Shown here: in pieces, positions 15,735-25,038 of the stretch
Layout: the number at the start of each line of letters is the position of its first letter
Position numbering within the stretch: position 1 is the stretch's first letter
DNA from: Riemerella anatipestifer
Lineage (GTDB): Bacteria > Bacteroidota > Bacteroidia > Flavobacteriales > Weeksellaceae
Direction: 5' to 3'
DNA length: 64,000 bases
NCBI RefSeq assembly: GCF_009663465.1
Contig: NZ_QXHU01000002.1
Location: 124,001 to 188,000, forward strand
Notes under the pieces: model-generated
What the model saw: only the letters and a program-made list of their open reading frames with translations
What the model was told of the DNA's origin: nothing
Database searches by the model: none
Translations under genes and position numbers: made by a program

Positions 15735-16979
15735 TTATGCCTTAACAATTTTATACAGCTTGTCACTAGGTCTTACACGAAAATCAGTTTTGAACGTGAT
15801 GACTTCACTCTTAGTTGCTTTTTCGCTAATGCCCTTTCCGTCCACCATCATTTCGGTGATTTCTAATTCTTGAGAACCTGTGGTAGGTCCTTGGATTAAA
15901 ACTTTATCGCCTACATTCAAGTCGTATGCTTCTATTAAAAACTCGGCAATGTTGGATTTTGGATAATAATGTCTGCCTTTACCTATGTAAAGTTTCTTTT
16001 GTGTGGCATTAGAACCTGGGTTAGGAGACCATTCTCCAAGTTCTTGTCCTAAATAGTAACCACTCCAAAAGCCTCTATTATAAACGGTTTCTAATCGTTT
16101 CATCCATTCCGCCACTTTCTCTTGAGAAAAAGAGCCGTCTTCTATACTGTCTATGGCTTCTCTGTAGCACTTGGTTACAGTGGCTACATACTCTGGAGCA
16201 CGCCCTCTGCCCTCTATTTTTAGAACTTTAACCCCAGCATCTACAATTTGATCTAAGAAGTTGATGGTGCATAAGTCTTTAGGAGACATCATATACTCGT
16301 TGTCAAGTTCTATTTCAAAACCGCTTTCTTGGTCTATTACGGTATATTTTTTTCGGCAGTTTTGTTTACACGCTCCACGGTTAGCAGAAGAATTATGCGA
16401 ATGTAGGCTTAGGTAACATTTTCCAGAGACTGCCATACATAAAGCTCCGTGTCCAAATATTTCTATTTCTACTAAATTTCCAGAAGGACCTTTAATTTGC
16501 TCCTTTTCTATCTGAGTACAAATCTTTTTTACTTGACTGATACTAAGCTCTCTACTCATTACCATAGTGTCTGCAAACATTGCATAGAATTTTACAGTTT
16601 CTATATTGGTAATATTGATTTGAGTGGAAATATGTACCTCCATACCAATTTGCCTTGCATAAGCTATTACAGCCTGATCCATAGCAATAACGGCGGTAAG
16701 GTTGGCTTCTTTTGCCTTGTCTAAAAGGGTTTTTATGATTGATAAATCGTGGTCATAAATAATAGTGTTGAGGGTAAGATAAGTTCTTACGCCTTTCTCT
16801 TGGCATCTTCTGCTAATTTCAGGTAAGTCATCTATGGTAAAATTCATAGAAGCTCTAGCTCTCATATTAAGCTGTTCTACACCGAAATAGACGGAGTCTG
16901 CACCATTATCTAAAGCTGCCTGAAGAGAGGTGAAATCTCCTGCAGGACACATTAGTTCTATTTTTCCGCTTTTAGTCAT
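15735..16979 (-). CDS. Peptidase U32 family protein (TrhP/RlhA type)
   Basis: The U32 family signature is complete at about residues 173-191 (EIFGHGALCMAVSGKCYLS), and further Cys residues in GACKQNC can serve as Fe-S ligands. The N-terminus ELMCPAGDFTSLQAAL and the segment DSVYFGVEQLNMRARA are typical of the family. Despite the name, characterised relatives (TrhP, RlhA) are RNA hydroxylation factors: TrhP makes 5-hydroxyuridine at tRNA position 34. At 414 residues it fits the YrrO/TrhP branch. It is first in an operon with ferredoxin and cyclo-ligase. A TATCTTTG box lies on the minus strand 19 nt before the ATG. Confidence 0.85.
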   Translation of the reverse strand: MTKSGKIELMCPAGDFTSLQAALDNGADSVYFGVEQLNMRARASMNFTIDDLPEISRRCQEKGVRTYLTLNTIIYDHDLSIIKTLLDKAKEANLTAVIAMDQAVIAYARQIGMEVHISTQINITNIETVKFYAMFADTMVMSRELSISQVKKICTQIEKEQIKGPSGNLVEIEIFGHGALCMAVSGKCYLSLHSHNSSANRGACKQNCRKKYTVIDQESGFEIELDNEYMMSPKDLCTINFLDQIVDAGVKVLKIEGRGRAPEYVATVTKCYREAIDSIEDGSFSQEKVAEWMKRLETVYNRGFWSGYYLGQELGEWSPNPGSNATQKKLYIGKGRHYYPKSNIAEFLIEAYDLNVGDKVLIQGPTTGSQELEITEMMVDGKGISEKATKSEVITFKTDFRVRPSDKLYKIVKA

Positions 16980-16998
16980 TGGGTCAAAAAAATTTTTG

Positions 16999-17006
16999 CA
17001 AAGATA
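16999..17006 (-). promoter_or_regulatory. TAnnTTTG -7 box of the U32 operon
   Basis: TATCTTTG on the minus strand, 19 nt before the start at 16979. Confidence 0.5.
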
Positions 17007-17055
17007 GAAATTTTTATAATAGGCAATTAAGTTCTATAGTGATAGCGTGAATATT

Positions 17056-17088
17056 AAAAATCCCTCCTTTTCCAAAGAAAAAGAGGGA
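17056..17088 (-). terminator. Terminator of the HtrA gene
   Basis: TCCCTC (17061-17066) and GAGGGA (17083-17088) enclose a further TTTTC / GAAAA stem. The A run at 17056-17060 becomes a T-tract on the minus strand. It lies 22 nt past the HtrA stop codon. Confidence 0.75.
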
Positions 17089-17110
17089 GCAAGGATTGGT
17101 TAAATGATTT

Positions 17111-18640
17111 TTAAGGCATATTAAATCCTCTACTAGTTAGACGTCCATAGACATCTAAATATTTTATAGAGACAATACCTTTATAGTTTTCTAAAATATT
17201 TTCTATGTCTTTTTGAGAATTAACAGGTTTTCCATTAACCTCTGTAATGATATAGTTGTTATCAATACCTGTTTTGCTAGCAAGAAGACTGTTTTCGTCT
17301 ACATCTGTAACCACTACACCGCTTCTAAGACCGTAATAGACTTTGTTTTCATCACTTAAAGGTTGGAATTTAGCTCCTAGTTTTTCAGCAACAGTAAGGT
17401 CTGCTTTAGTTCTCGTTTTAGTATTTCCACTTTGGTCTTTTAAAGTAGCTCTTACTGTTTTGGTTCTTCCGTCTCTTAAGTAAGTTACCATTACAGTGTC
17501 TCCAGGTCTTTTTCTACCTACGGCTAGAGAAAGGTCTGCAAAATCAGTAATTTTGCTATCATCTATTTGAACAATGATATCTCCTTTTTTAAGACCAGCA
17601 TCCTCTGCCCCACTGTTATTGGAGATCTCTGTAATGTAGATTCCGCTTCCTGATTTTAAGTTACTTTTAGTCTGTTGATTGTACATTTTTACTTGTGCTT
17701 CATCAGATAAATCTAATGCACTAACTCCTAGGAAGCCTCTTTGTACTATTCCGAATTTCTTGATGTCTTCTACAACTTTTCTTGCTAAGTTAGATGGGAC
17801 AGCGAAACCATATCCTTCATAGTATCCAGATGATGAAGAGATGGCAGAGTTAATACCCACTAAATCTCCATTAAGATTTACTAAAGCTCCGCCACTGTTA
17901 CCTCTGTTGATTACGGCATCTGTTTGTATAAAGCTTTCAATTGGAGTTTTAGACTGTTGTCTTAGGAGGTCAATACTTCTTCCTTTTGCAGAAACGATAC
18001 CAGCAGTTACGGTAGAATTAAGTCCTAAAGGATTTCCTACGGCTATTACCCATTGTCCTACTTCTAGTAAATCTGAGTTTGCGAAGTTAAGATAAGGTAG
18101 TCCGCTATCTTCTATTTTTAATAATGCAATGTCAGTAGAAGGGTCGCTTCCTATAAGTTTAGCCACATAAGTTTTTTTATTGCTTAGGGTTACTTCTAGT
18201 TTACTAGCTCCTGCTACTACGTGATTATTAGAAATGATGTATCCGTCAGGAGAGATAATCACCCCAGAACCTAGACCAGTAGGCATATCTTGTGGTGCTT
18301 GCTGTTGTTGTCTTTGTCTTTGGTTTTGACTTCTGTTGAATGGGTCGCCAAAGAAAAAGTCAAGTAGGTCTTGTTCAGAGCTTCTAGAAGTTCTAGTGTT
18401 ATTTTGATAATTTTTTATGGTTACCACGGCAGGTACTGTAGTTTTGGCTGCTTTTACGAAATCATCTCCTAAAGCGGCAGCATTAAGTCCTGCAAACTGA
18501 CTGTCATTTTTAGCAGTATGGAAATATGAAGAGTCAGCAATGTTATCGTTTTTAAAATATTCAATAGTTCCAAAAGTAGTTGCTGCAGAAACTACGCCTA
18601 CGGCAGCAAGTGGTATGAGTTTTTTTAGATTATTTTTCAT
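17111..18640 (-). CDS. htrA: DegP/HtrA-type periplasmic serine protease
   Basis: Protein of 509 residues: N-terminal membrane/signal segment (about 8-26), a trypsin-like protease domain with His140 (SNNHVVAG), Asp170 (TDIALLKIE) and Ser249 (NRGNSGGAL), then two PDZ domains (about 310-400 and 415-505). This is the full Do-like layout. A Gln/Arg/Asn-rich stretch at about 100-115 corresponds to the flexible LA loop. The enzyme degrades or refolds damaged envelope proteins. It is monocistronic, with a terminator downstream. A CAAAAGTA at 18687-18694 gives TACTTTTG on the minus strand as a possible -7 box. Confidence 0.95.
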   Translation of the reverse strand: MKNNLKKLIPLAAVGVVSAATTFGTIEYFKNDNIADSSYFHTAKNDSQFAGLNAAALGDDFVKAAKTTVPAVVTIKNYQNNTRTSRSSEQDLLDFFFGDPFNRSQNQRQRQQQQAPQDMPTGLGSGVIISPDGYIISNNHVVAGASKLEVTLSNKKTYVAKLIGSDPSTDIALLKIEDSGLPYLNFANSDLLEVGQWVIAVGNPLGLNSTVTAGIVSAKGRSIDLLRQQSKTPIESFIQTDAVINRGNSGGALVNLNGDLVGINSAISSSSGYYEGYGFAVPSNLARKVVEDIKKFGIVQRGFLGVSALDLSDEAQVKMYNQQTKSNLKSGSGIYITEISNNSGAEDAGLKKGDIIVQIDDSKITDFADLSLAVGRKRPGDTVMVTYLRDGRTKTVRATLKDQSGNTKTRTKADLTVAEKLGAKFQPLSDENKVYYGLRSGVVVTDVDENSLLASKTGIDNNYIITEVNGKPVNSQKDIENILENYKGIVSIKYLDVYGRLTSRGFNMP

Positions 18641-18686
18641 TTTATTTATTTTTATAATTTATATGATGTGCTGAACAAATACTATG

Positions 18687-18694
18687 CAAAAGTA
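18687..18694 (-). promoter_or_regulatory. TAnnTTTG -7 box of htrA
   Basis: TACTTTTG on the minus strand, 46 nt before the ATG at 18640. The upstream TTTG is not obvious. Confidence 0.45.
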
Positions 18695-18835
18695 ATCCAA
18701 ACCATTCTTAATTTGTAGGGTTTATATTCGTATTTAACTAATTTTTAACGATAATTATGTGTTTTTAATGAAAATAACAGAATTATGTTTTTTATAATGT
18801 TAAATTTTTATGACAAAATTTCCGCTTTGATTGTT

Positions 18836-19588
18836 CTAGTTAAACCATTTAGAGTATTTTAAAAATCCATTAAAAGCCCAATGTGCTGTGTAGTAGAGAG
18901 ATTTTAGGGTAGAAAAATTCATAAAGTCTTTATAAACTAGATATTGGTCTTTAATGATATTACTCTTTTTTCTGGAAACACTATTGCTATGCATACGGTA
19001 TTTTGCCATAGTTTTTGGGAGTGGTTTTCCTTGCGAAATTTTCTTTAGGAGGTTAAGCCACATAATATGGTCTTCTCTTTTAGAACCTTCTGGGAAGAAT
19101 TCTTTTCCCACTCTTTGGCTGTCGTACATAGAGGATAGTAGAGAAAGTCTACAAGTTTTTAGTAAGTTGTTGAATGTTACTATTTTGTCGGCTTTAAAAT
19201 CTTCTATGGTAGGAGTCATATTTTCATCGCATCTAGCATAATTAGAGTAAGCCAGTTCTGTATTTTCCCTTTTCATAAAGGAAATCATTTCTTCAAGAAA
19301 ATTAGTTTCCCATAAATCGTCAGCATCTAGAAAAGTGATGTATCTGCTTGTTGCTAGTTCTAGTGCTAGGTTTCTTGCTTTTCCTGCACCACCATTTTGT
19401 TTAGATTCTATCAGTTTTATTCTAGGGTCATTAATCTGTTTTATAATCTCTATGGAACTATCCTTGGAATTATCGTCAGAAATAATCCACTCCCAATCTG
19501 TAAAAGTCTGATTGAGCACAGAGTTTATAGTTTCTTTCAAAAACTTAGAAGCATTGTAACAAGGCGTTATAATAGAGACTTCAGGCAT
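18836..19588 (-). CDS. Family 2 glycosyltransferase
   Basis: A 250-residue GT-A fold enzyme: VSIITPCYNASKFLKETINS at the N-terminus, the nucleotide-binding SDDNSKDSS, and the metal-binding DXD-type motif in FLDADDLW (about 89-96). Such enzymes add a sugar from a nucleotide-sugar donor to a surface glycan; donor and acceptor are not predictable. It has no glycan-cluster neighbours, so it may act on lipooligosaccharide or a glycoprotein from elsewhere. A TATCTTTG -7 box lies on the minus strand at 19609-19616. Confidence 0.88.
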   Translation of the reverse strand: MPEVSIITPCYNASKFLKETINSVLNQTFTDWEWIISDDNSKDSSIEIIKQINDPRIKLIESKQNGGAGKARNLALELATSRYITFLDADDLWETNFLEEMISFMKRENTELAYSNYARCDENMTPTIEDFKADKIVTFNNLLKTCRLSLLSSMYDSQRVGKEFFPEGSKREDHIMWLNLLKKISQGKPLPKTMAKYRMHSNSVSRKKSNIIKDQYLVYKDFMNFSTLKSLYYTAHWAFNGFLKYSKWFN

Positions 19589-19608
19589 AACCTACTTTTT
19601 AATTTTTG

Positions 19609-19616
19609 CAAAGATA
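19609..19616 (-). promoter_or_regulatory. TAnnTTTG -7 box of the glycosyltransferase gene
   Basis: TATCTTTG on the minus strand, 20 nt before the start at 19588. Confidence 0.5.
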
Positions 19617-19727
19617 AGTAAAGATAAGGGAGTTTTAAATTGCCTTTTTGAGAGTAAATTCAAATTATTTGTTAGTGATACAATTAAAAATATTAATTGA
19701 AAAATCGTTATTTCTATTTCAAACTAT

Positions 19728-19735
19728 TAAATTTG
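19728..19735 (+). promoter_or_regulatory. TAnnTTTG -7 box of leuS
   Basis: TAAATTTG, 43 nt before the leuS ATG. No TTTG at the expected 19 nt upstream. Confidence 0.4.
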
Positions 19736-19778
19736 TAGTTCGTTTAAATAATTTGTAACCTTTAATTCTCTTAGAAGA

Positions 19779-22610
19779 ATGTTTTATAATCATCAAGAAA
19801 TAGAAAAGAAATGGCAAAAATATTGGGACGATAACCAAATTTTTAAAAGCCAAGAGTCGAAGTCAGGTGTTGAAAAAAATAAGCCGAAATTTTATGTGCT
19901 AGATATGTTCCCTTATCCTTCTGGAGCGGGTCTTCATGTGGGGCATCCACTGGGGTATATAGCATCGGACATTTACGCAAGATATAAAAGGCATCAGGGG
20001 TATAATGTACTTCACCCAATAGGTTATGACTCTTTTGGACTTCCTGCGGAACAATACGCCATACAGACAGGGCAGCACCCTGCGGTAACTACGGAAAATA
20101 ACATCACTAGGTATGAAGAGCAATTGAGAAAAATTGGGTTTTCATTTGATTGGAGTAGAGAGTTGAGAACATCAGACGCTTCTTATTATAAATGGACTCA
20201 ATGGATTTTCATTCAGTTGTTTCATTCGTGGTATAATAAAGATACGGATAGAGCAGAATCTATTGATACTCTTATAGCTCAATTTGAGACTAAGGGTACC
20301 GAAGGGCTTAATGCTGTACAAACCGATGAATTATCATTTACATCAGAAGAGTGGAATTCAGCATCGGAGCAAGATAAACAAGATATACTTTTAAATTATA
20401 GATTAGCCTACCGTGCAGAAACTACGGTTAATTGGTGTCCTGCATTGGGAACGGTTTTAGCTAATGATGAAGTAAAAGATGGTAAGTCTGAAAGAGGTGG
20501 TTATCCTGTTTTTCAGAAAAAAATGATGCAATGGAGTATGAGGATTACGGCATATTCCGAAAGATTATTACAAGGATTGAATACTTTGGATTGGCCACAA
20601 CCTCTTAAAGATTCCCAAGAGTATTGGATTGGGAAATCTCAAGGAGCATTAGTTCAGTTTTCTGTAGATGGTTTAGAAGGAGAGAATGTAGAAGTCTTTA
20701 CTACTCGTCCAGATACTATTTTTGGCGTGAGTTTTATGGTGTTAGCGCCAGAACATCATTTGGTGGAAAAATTAACAACCGAAGAACAAAAAAGTGCTGT
20801 AAATCAATACATAGAAGATACCTCTAAAAAGACAGAAAGAGATAGAATGGCAGATGTAAAGTCTGTATCAGGAGCTTTCACAGGTAGTTATGTAACCCAC
20901 CCATTTACTAAAGAACTTATACCTATATATATATCAGACTATGTGCTTATGGGTTACGGTACGGGTGCGGTAATGGCAGTGCCAGCACATGATGATAGAG
21001 ACCACAGGTTTGCAAAGTATTTTGGTTTACCAATTAAGAAAGTTGTAGACACAGATGTAGATGTTCAAGAAGAGTCTTTTGATTCTAAAGAAAGCACTTG
21101 TGTTAATTCAGACTTTTTAGATGGATTAAATTACAAAGATGCAAAACAAAAAATTATACAAGAAATAGAAAATTTAGGTATAGGTAAAGGTACTACAAAC
21201 TATAGACAGAGAGATGCTATTTTCTCTAGACAAAGATATTGGGGAGAGCCAGTGCCTATTTATTATAAAGAGGAGATGCCATATACTTTGCCTTTGTCTG
21301 CTTTGCCACTTGAGTTGCCAGAGGTAGAGAAATATTTACCTACCGAAGATGGAGACCCACCATTAGGAAATGCAAAGACTTTCGCTTGGGACGAAGTTAA
21401 TCAGCGAGTAACCTCTGTAGATTTAATTGATAATAAAAAGGTATTTCCAATGGAGCTATCTACGATGCCTGGTTGGGCAGGTAGCTCGTGGTATTTCTTA
21501 AGATATATGGATTCTACTGATGATGAAGTTTTTTGTGCTAAAGAAAAATCGGACTATTGGGGGCAGGTAGATTTATATATAGGTGGAAGCGAACATGCTA
21601 CAGGGCATTTATTATATGCTCGTTTTTGGAATATGTTTTTAAAAGACAGAGGCTTTATCGGTCATGAAGAACCTTTCCAAAAGTTAATCAATCAGGGAAT
21701 GATTTTGGGAATGAGTGCTTTCGTCTTTCGAGTAGATGGGACTAACCAGTTTGTTTCTAAGAACTTGGCGAAAGATTATCAAACTCAAAGAATCCATGTA
21801 GATGTAGCTTTACTAAAAGGAACGAGCGATGAATTAGATACTGAAGCTTTCAAACAATGGCGACCAGAGTTCAAAGACGCAGAGTTTATCTTGGAAGGTA
21901 GTAAATACATCACAGAGCGAGAGGTAGAAAAAATGTCTAAGTCTAAATATAATGTGGTAAATCCAGACGACATCTGTGAAGAATATGGTGCGGATTGTTT
22001 AAGACTTTACGAAATGTTCCTTGGTCCTTTAGAACAAAGTAAACCTTGGAATACACAGGGGCTTTCAGGAGTTTATGGCTTTTTGAAGAAGTTTTACAAT
22101 CTTTACTTTGACGGGGATAAGGTCAATATATCAGACGAAGAGCCGACCAAAGAAGAGTACAAAGTGCTACATACTTTAATAAAGAAAGTAAAATTTGATA
22201 TAGATAACTTCTCATTTAATACTTCTGTGTCTTCGTTTATGATAGCTGTGAACGAATTACAAAAGTTGAAAACCAATAAAAGAAAGATTTTGGAGCCACT
22301 AGCGGTAGTTATATCTCCTTATGCCCCTCATATTTGTGAAGAGTTATGGCAATTATTAGGATATAATGAGTCTATCGAGTTTGTAGAGTTTCCAGTTCTT
22401 AACGAAGAGTATCTAAAGGAAGATGAAATAGAGTATCCAGTAAGTTTTAATGGTAAGATGAGATTTAAATTACCACTTCCTGCTGACTTATCTAAGGAGG
22501 AAATTGAGAAAATAGCAATAGAAAATGATAAAGTATTACAGTATTTAGATGGTAATGGTATCAAAAAAATCATTGTAGTACCTAAAAAAATCATCAATAT
22601 TGTCTTTTAA
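19779..22610 (+). CDS. leuS: Leucyl-tRNA synthetase
   Basis: Class I synthetase of 943 residues that charges tRNA-Leu. The ATP-binding HIGH motif appears as HVGH in PSGAGLHVGHPLG (about 47-59) and the KMSKS loop as KMSKSKYNVVNP (near 717-728). An editing (CP1) domain lies between them, with TTRPDTIFGVSF and VPAHDDRDHRFA. The protein is longer than the usual 860 or so residues; extra segments include an acidic insertion near 145-200 (SWYNKDTDRAES, FTSEEWNSASEQ) and one before KMSKS, both usual in Bacteroidota LeuRS as far as I recall. Confidence 0.97.
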   Translation: MFYNHQEIEKKWQKYWDDNQIFKSQESKSGVEKNKPKFYVLDMFPYPSGAGLHVGHPLGYIASDIYARYKRHQGYNVLHPIGYDSFGLPAEQYAIQTGQHPAVTTENNITRYEEQLRKIGFSFDWSRELRTSDASYYKWTQWIFIQLFHSWYNKDTDRAESIDTLIAQFETKGTEGLNAVQTDELSFTSEEWNSASEQDKQDILLNYRLAYRAETTVNWCPALGTVLANDEVKDGKSERGGYPVFQKKMMQWSMRITAYSERLLQGLNTLDWPQPLKDSQEYWIGKSQGALVQFSVDGLEGENVEVFTTRPDTIFGVSFMVLAPEHHLVEKLTTEEQKSAVNQYIEDTSKKTERDRMADVKSVSGAFTGSYVTHPFTKELIPIYISDYVLMGYGTGAVMAVPAHDDRDHRFAKYFGLPIKKVVDTDVDVQEESFDSKESTCVNSDFLDGLNYKDAKQKIIQEIENLGIGKGTTNYRQRDAIFSRQRYWGEPVPIYYKEEMPYTLPLSALPLELPEVEKYLPTEDGDPPLGNAKTFAWDEVNQRVTSVDLIDNKKVFPMELSTMPGWAGSSWYFLRYMDSTDDEVFCAKEKSDYWGQVDLYIGGSEHATGHLLYARFWNMFLKDRGFIGHEEPFQKLINQGMILGMSAFVFRVDGTNQFVSKNLAKDYQTQRIHVDVALLKGTSDELDTEAFKQWRPEFKDAEFILEGSKYITEREVEKMSKSKYNVVNPDDICEEYGADCLRLYEMFLGPLEQSKPWNTQGLSGVYGFLKKFYNLYFDGDKVNISDEEPTKEEYKVLHTLIKKVKFDIDNFSFNTSVSSFMIAVNELQKLKTNKRKILEPLAVVISPYAPHICEELWQLLGYNESIEFVEFPVLNEEYLKEDEIEYPVSFNGKMRFKLPLPADLSKEEIEKIAIENDKVLQYLDGNGIKKIIVVPKKIINIVF

Positions 22611-22874
22611 GAAGGGTAATGATATGTTTTTTAATAAAAACTTAACATTTAATAAATTTTTAAAATAGAGCGCTATTTTTTTTTATGAATTAAGTGAAAG
22701 GTGTGAAAGTGTGAAATAATGATAAAAATCAGAAAAAAAAGTAAATCTAATTTAAGAGTCTTGAAACTCTAGAATGTCAAAAAAGGACGGGTTTAAAGAT
22801 AATATTTGGATTTTTCAATATTTTAACTTTACTTTACAGCCTGAAAAAAATAACAATTATAATTTTAGTTTAAT

Positions 22875-23741
22875 ATGGAAATGAATGTTTCAAACACAGA
22901 GGAGCAAGTAATTGCTAGACAAAAAAGCGGGCTTAACCCAGCTGTAGTATTACCTATTTTGTATGTAATTGCGTTAAGTATTTACATCTTTATATTAGGT
23001 AACCCAGGTAACTTTAAAGAAGATGCAAGGATTGCAGGACAAGCATCTGTAGCCTTTGCAGATATACCATCTAAGGAATTACATCCAGAATCCTTTATGG
23101 GAATTATTTACATGGGTGGTCCAGTAGTACACGTTCTAATTTTATTTATGATTACAGTGATTGTTTTTTCTTTTGAGCGTTTCTTTGTTATCAATAAAGC
23201 TCAGGGAAAAGGAAATCTTGACAAGTTTGTACTTGAAATAAGAAGCCTTCTTAATCAAAATAAAATTGATGAAGCTATTGAGAAATGTGATGCTCAGCAA
23301 GGTTCTGTAGGTAATGTAGTAAAAGAAGGACTAGTTACATACAAGGCGTTGGCTAACGATAGCTCTATGGATAAAGAGAAGAAAATGGTTGCATTAACTA
23401 AAGCTTTAGAAGAAGCTACAACATTAGAGATGCCTATGTTAGAGAAAAATATGATGATTCTTTCTACACTAGGTACGGTAGCAACGTTAGTAGCGCTTTT
23501 AGGTACGGTAATCGGGATGATTAAGGCGTTCTTTGCTTTAGGTTCTGGTGGTGGTACTCCAGATGCTGCAGCTCTATCTATCGGTATATCAGAAGCCTTG
23601 ATTAATACAGCTTTAGGTATTGGTACATCAGCTATTGCAATTATCCTTTACAACTTCTTTACATCTAAGATAGATGGATTAACTTATAAGATAGACGAGA
23701 TTGGTATGTCTATCCAACAATCTTTCGCAGAGTTTAACTAA
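22875..23741 (+). CDS. exbB: MotA/TolQ/ExbB proton-channel protein (set 2)
   Basis: The 288-residue protein has an extra N-terminal membrane segment (about 22-43) before the usual ExbB helices at about 83-105, 190-218 and 235-260. The family core LLGTVIGMIKAFFALGSGGG is followed by SIGISEALINTALGIG. It is first in a run exbB-exbD-exbD-tonB with PstS-like and TPR genes, a layout that recurs in flavobacteria. A second start at codon 3 is possible. A 13-bp hairpin lies between this gene and the next and may set relative expression. Confidence 0.92.
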   Translation: MEMNVSNTEEQVIARQKSGLNPAVVLPILYVIALSIYIFILGNPGNFKEDARIAGQASVAFADIPSKELHPESFMGIIYMGGPVVHVLILFMITVIVFSFERFFVINKAQGKGNLDKFVLEIRSLLNQNKIDEAIEKCDAQQGSVGNVVKEGLVTYKALANDSSMDKEKKMVALTKALEEATTLEMPMLEKNMMILSTLGTVATLVALLGTVIGMIKAFFALGSGGGTPDAAALSIGISEALINTALGIGTSAIAIILYNFFTSKIDGLTYKIDEIGMSIQQSFAEFN

Positions 23742-23770
23742 TTTAAGTTAGATTCTAAAAGACAAATATT

Positions 23771-23805
23771 TAGAGTCTTCGCTACAATAATCTAGCGAGG
23801 CTCTA
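23771..23805. other. Intercistronic hairpin between exbB and exbD
   Basis: TAGAGTCTTCGCTA (23771-23784) pairs with TAGCGAGGCTCTA (23793-23805) over 13 bp with one bulged T and one G-U pair. No T-tract follows on the plus strand, so it looks like an mRNA-processing or stabilising element rather than a terminator. Confidence 0.6.
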
Positions 23806-23847
23806 ATAAAAAAAAGAAGTTTAATAAATAAAAAAAGAGTTAATAAT

Positions 23848-24450
23848 ATGGCGAGAGTCAAACCAAAAAGACATGGTGTAGTAACGGATATGACAGCGAT
23901 GTGTGATGTTGCGTTCTTACTACTTACCTTCTTTATCTTGACTACACAGTTTAAAAAGCCTGATGTAGAGCAGATAAAACCGCCATCTTCTATATCTGAA
24001 AAGTTGTTGCCAGATGCCAGTCTAATGACGGTAAATGTAACACCAGATGGGAAATTTTACTTCCAACCTGTAGAGAACGGAACTGAAAGAATTCAGCTTC
24101 TAGACAATATGGGGCAGAAGTATGGACTTTCTTTTACCGATAAGGAAAAAGTCGCATTCACGAAAGTACAGGCGATAGGTGTGCCTATGACACAGTTGAA
24201 AAGCTACTTGAACTTATCAGAAGATGAGCAGAAAGCGTTTAAGAGTCCTACGGGAATACCTATGGACAGCACAAATAAACAAGTTATTGATTGGGTAGAG
24301 CAGAGTTTAAAAATAAATCCTGACTATAAGTTAGCCATTAAAGGTGATGGTAACACTAACTATCCAAAAGTAAAAGATTTATTTGAAGGATTGAGAGATA
24401 TTAAGTTTTACAAGTTTTGGTTAATCACTACCCAAGAGGGTGGTAACTAA
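23848..24450 (+). CDS. exbD: ExbD/TolR protein, first copy of set 2
   Basis: A 200-residue ExbD relative with the signature MTAMCDVAFLLLTFFILTTQ (about 15-34), in which the membrane-entry Asp is kept, and a periplasmic domain longer than usual by about 60 residues, including a segment YKLAIKGDGNTNYPKVKDLF close to the C-terminus. It lies 12 nt before a second, different ExbD. Two ExbD copies next to one ExbB suggest a mixed motor or two alternative ones. Confidence 0.9.
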   Translation: MARVKPKRHGVVTDMTAMCDVAFLLLTFFILTTQFKKPDVEQIKPPSSISEKLLPDASLMTVNVTPDGKFYFQPVENGTERIQLLDNMGQKYGLSFTDKEKVAFTKVQAIGVPMTQLKSYLNLSEDEQKAFKSPTGIPMDSTNKQVIDWVEQSLKINPDYKLAIKGDGNTNYPKVKDLFEGLRDIKFYKFWLITTQEGGN

Positions 24451-24462
24451 TAAAGAATAGAA

Positions 24463-25011
24463 ATGGCAGAAGTACAAGTACAGGATAAAGGCGAAAAGGG
24501 CGGCAAAGTCCGTTCCAAAAAGCAGTCCACTAGGGTGGATATGACTCCGATGGTAGACTTAGGTTTTCTACTCATTACATTCTTTATGTTTACCACTACT
24601 TTTAGTAAACCGAATGTGATGGATTTAGGTCTTCCTGCGAAGCCTGATAAAGATGCGCCTAAACCACCTCCAACGGAGATTGATTTAAGTAATTCTATAT
24701 CTTTGATTATAGGAAAGGATAATAAAATTTTTTATCATCAATCAGATAAGGATGGTCTTAATGAAGGTACACTTCAGGAGACTACCTATGATAAAGATGG
24801 GATTACAAAAGTAATAGAAGATGCTAAGAAGAGGGCTAAAGATGTAACTAAATTTACAGTTATTATCAAGCCAACAGATGATGCAGTGTATAAGAATTTT
24901 GTAGATGTTCTTGACGAAATGGCTGTCACCAAAAGTGAGCAATATGGGGTAACCGATATTAAAGACTGGGAAAAAGCTGTTTACGAGAAGGAAGTAGGAA
25001 CTGCAAAATAA
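24463..25011 (+). CDS. exbD: ExbD/TolR protein, second copy of set 2
   Basis: A 182-residue ExbD relative with the signature VDMTPMVDLGFLLITFFMFT (about 25-44) and a periplasmic domain rich in Lys and Asp. It is clearly different in sequence from the copy encoded immediately upstream, so the pair is an old duplication. Start ATG 24463 is 12 nt after the previous stop. It is followed after 27 nt by the TonB gene. Confidence 0.9.
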   Translation: MAEVQVQDKGEKGGKVRSKKQSTRVDMTPMVDLGFLLITFFMFTTTFSKPNVMDLGLPAKPDKDAPKPPPTEIDLSNSISLIIGKDNKIFYHQSDKDGLNEGTLQETTYDKDGITKVIEDAKKRAKDVTKFTVIIKPTDDAVYKNFVDVLDEMAVTKSEQYGVTDIKDWEKAVYEKEVGTAK

Positions 25012-25038
25012 TATTAACCCTTAAAATTCATATTTTAT

